The notes under the pieces are model-generated. The model was given only the letters and a program-made list of their open reading frames with translations, ran no database searches and was not told the DNA's origin. Source: Prevotella sp. CAG:1185 (GTDB taxonomy: Bacteria > Bacteroidota > Bacteroidia > Bacteroidales > Bacteroidaceae). From it: a stretch of 17,540 nucleotides of DNA. Positions within the stretch are counted from its first letter, which is position 1. Each line of letters starts with the position of its first letter. The DNA lies in NCBI GenBank assembly GCA_000436695.1, contig HF992603.1, forward strand, positions 1-17,540, in the 5' to 3' direction. Below are positions 16,701 to 17,540 of this stretch, one piece after another. Made by a program: the position numbers and the translations under genes.

Positions 16701-17540
16701 CATGTTGTTTACATTTGCTGTAGACAAGTCAAATGTCGAATTTTTATCTTTATACGAAATAAGTTTACGGCTGTTTCGGGGTATTATCATCATACCTTTG
16801 CCTGATGTACCGATCAGGATATTTCCATTGCTGTCTAATATTGCTTTTCGGATAGAGACAGTCCTGTTAAGTTCACTCATATCGAAACCGGCATCATGTA
16901 TGGTTCCGTCTTTATATCGATATTCAAGTATGCCATACATGCATACGATATAAAAACTTTTAGCGCCATTCTTTATAAAGCTAATAGCAGGACCATGGTT
17001 AAGTTTAAAATCTTTGAATTGTACAGGAACTTTTTCTTTGTTCAGAATAATTCTTGTTATTATTGGCAGATGACTGTTTTGCCATATGTTACCCATGTCA
17101 TCTTCGAATATTCTGCTTTTATAGTCGTCATTATGACTTTTCCAAAAAGAATTATCCTTAATGATTTTATCTGTGCCTTTGGATATTTTATATAATCCGT
17201 ATCCGGCAGTGGCAATGAGAATGTCGCCATTGCTCATTTCGAGAATTGTTTCTATTCTTGGTGTGTTGCCGTCTGGACAATGATATCTTTTAAAATCGTT
17301 GGTCTTGTAGTTGTATTTCATCAAGCCTTTCTCGCTTCCAATCCAAAATTGCCCTTTTTTATCAACTAAGAAAGATGTTATGTCATTGCTGATTATAGAC
17401 GTACTGTCGTTGATGTCTGTGAGGTAATGTGTAAATCTGTAACCGTCGAATTTGTTAAGCCCATATTCTGTTCCTATCCATATAAATCCATATTTATCCT
17501 GAATTATACATGTTGTCTTGTTACTGGCCAGGCGTTCAGA
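13725..17540 (-). CDS. Hybrid two-component system sensor/regulator (HTCS), 5'-truncated by window edge
   Basis: One-protein signalling system that senses glycan fragments in the periplasm and activates PUL transcription. The frame is open to the last base of the window, so the true start and signal peptide are missing; 1271 residues are visible. Counting from the codon at 17540: repeated Reg_prop/two-component propeller motifs (for example GFIWIGTEYGL, GLLWIGTTNGI) fill about residues 1-630. A Y_Y_Y-like beta-domain follows at about 640-717 and a membrane helix at about 722-743. The HisKA motif NATHDIRSPL has phospho-His at about 768 (codon at 15237-15239). The HATPase N box (NLLSNAFKF) and G2 box (GTGIGLNLS) are intact. 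The receiver has acidic DDD, phospho-Asp about 1061 (SDVMMPEMDG) and Lys about 1113. An AraC-type double helix-turn-helix fills about 1157-1262. All key residues are present, so it looks functional. It resembles XynR-type xylan regulators in domain layout; the ligand is inferred from neighbours. The sensor half is visibly more AT-rich than the kinase half. Confidence 0.95.
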   Translation of the reverse strand, partial: SERLASNKTTCIIQDKYGFIWIGTEYGLNKFDGYRFTHYLTDINDSTSIISNDITSFLVDKKGQFWIGSEKGLMKYNYKTNDFKRYHCPDGNTPRIETILEMSNGDILIATAGYGLYKISKGTDKIIKDNSFWKSHNDDYKSRIFEDDMGNIWQNSHLPIITRIILNKEKVPVQFKDFKLNHGPAISFIKNGAKSFYIVCMYGILEYRYKDGTIHDAGFDMSELNRTVSIRKAILDSNGNILIGTSGKGMMIIPRNSRKLISYKDKNSTFDLSTANVNNMYEDKDKNIWISCYKKGIYMISQKKDAFNSWTFSQHNYLLGSSVSSIAPGHNGDIFVTIQKTGVYKFDKNGNITSHPTSPAGANTIYKDKQGNYWLCSETTLYSYNPYTGEYHQKAKYDGWGLNYITDDGKGTLYICNYSKGLCVYNTQNCSTIQFSMRDKDKGKGVLCNDWIKTLYIDRDGLLWIGTTNGISVMDTKSFNFNVIKDKRFKNIQCLSVNETADGKILLGTNTGLYVYNKKKHTLYTFPNSPKQLQNNFIYSIVFDHNNDIWMSTAMGIWQYNHKQKTFISHIRGNGLATKEYIGGAAAHFSDDRIVFGIDDGITVFYPKDIKNTKMELGQIYLTNFILDGKEMSCFSDKFVVPYDENTFSLEFSLLNFKYTDEITFQYKINDNENWISIPEGTNAISFNKLKPGKYEIEVRATANGAVSKSIKKITIKVLSPWYASTLAWIIYIMVIATCIYLYARNYKRRKNEELEETKMRFLINATHDIRSPLTLILGPLNKLKSRLTDAESQNDIKTIDRNAQRLLLLVNQILDIRKIDKKQMHLHCEKTEMATYINDVCARFRYNADQHNIIFNFEHEAGSCYAWIDKINFDKIISNLLSNAFKFTPDGGSITIRLKEDEQHVTIDVLDTGMGFKNKNTDKLFERFYQEANSRGISLEGTGIGLNLSRTLTEMHGGTIKAANRTDNVQGAQITISIPKGNSHLKPEEILSPEDEQTNTSQNKKPTYTNCKIMVVDDDAEMRQYIKNEMSEWYKVDTFTNGLEALDALLKDHYDIVVSDVMMPEMDGVTLLKKIKTNSRINDIPVILLTSKADVADRLEGFKKGADAFLAKPFNMSELHILTDNLINNVRRLRGKFSGAQEQKDKMEQIEVKGNNDQLMNRIMKSINEHISDPDFNVESLAEDVGISRAQLHRKMKEITGISTGEFIRNLRLEQAARLISEQKINVTQVAYAVGFNNQTHFSTVFRKRYGMSPTEYAKKEHNNNTEQNN

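Noticed and set aside
17319..17324. Start of the HTCS gene at 17324
   Set aside because: The frame continues upstream to the window edge without a stop and encodes further Reg_prop motifs (GFIWIGTEYGL, GQFWIGSEKGL), so the real start is outside the window.

Overview
The window reads as a xylan/glucuronoxylan polysaccharide utilization locus (PUL) of a Bacteroidota bacterium, most likely Prevotella/Segatella or a close relative. The evidence is a SusC/SusD pair, an SGBP lipoprotein, a hybrid two-component system (HTCS), A-rich translation starts instead of strong Shine-Dalgarno sites, and a TAnnTTTG-type -7 promoter element. The genus is an inference; no rRNA or other marker gene is present. 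All seven genes lie on the minus strand, so transcription runs from high to low coordinates.

Unit 1 (17540 to about 9842): a 5'-truncated HTCS sensor/regulator, then a GH67 alpha-glucuronidase 5 nt downstream, then a GH35-type glycosidase with a DUF5597-like C-terminus 12 nt further on. A strong hairpin with a U tract (9842-9900) ends this unit. The tight spacing suggests that the regulator and the two exported, probably periplasmic, enzymes share one mRNA.

Intergenic region (8965-10005, 1041 nt): it holds the unit-1 terminator, an array of roughly 22-bp repeats that folds into two mutually exclusive hairpins (9492-9571), and the probable promoter and operator of unit 2. The operator candidate is a 12-bp direct repeat with 21-bp periodicity (9046-9078), about 26 bp upstream of a -7 box (9012-9019).

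Unit 2 (8964 to about 645): SusC-like TonB-dependent transporter, SusD-like lipoprotein, SGBP lipoprotein with two IPT/TIG-like domains, and a GH10 endo-xylanase lipoprotein whose catalytic domain is split by a CBM4/9-like module. A hairpin terminator sits 28 nt after the xylanase stop. A GC-rich 11-bp hairpin between SGBP and GH10 has no U tract, so it is more likely an mRNA-stability or processing element than a terminator.

Proposed joint function (inference from families): the surface GH10 cuts xylan, with the SGBP and the CBM holding the polymer. SusC/SusD import the oligosaccharides. In the periplasm, GH67 removes (4-O-methyl)glucuronic acid from xylo-oligosaccharide ends and the GH35 enzyme removes another terminal sugar, probably galactose. 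The HTCS senses an oligosaccharide in the periplasm and activates the SusC promoter. No beta-xylosidase/GH43, esterase or inner-membrane sugar transporter is visible here; these may lie beyond the window or elsewhere. Bases 1-649 contain no convincing gene, only a second ~22-bp repeat array and a small set of TGTCCTGA-type repeats.

The gene content matches a known type of locus. The least explained material is in the two non-coding stretches.
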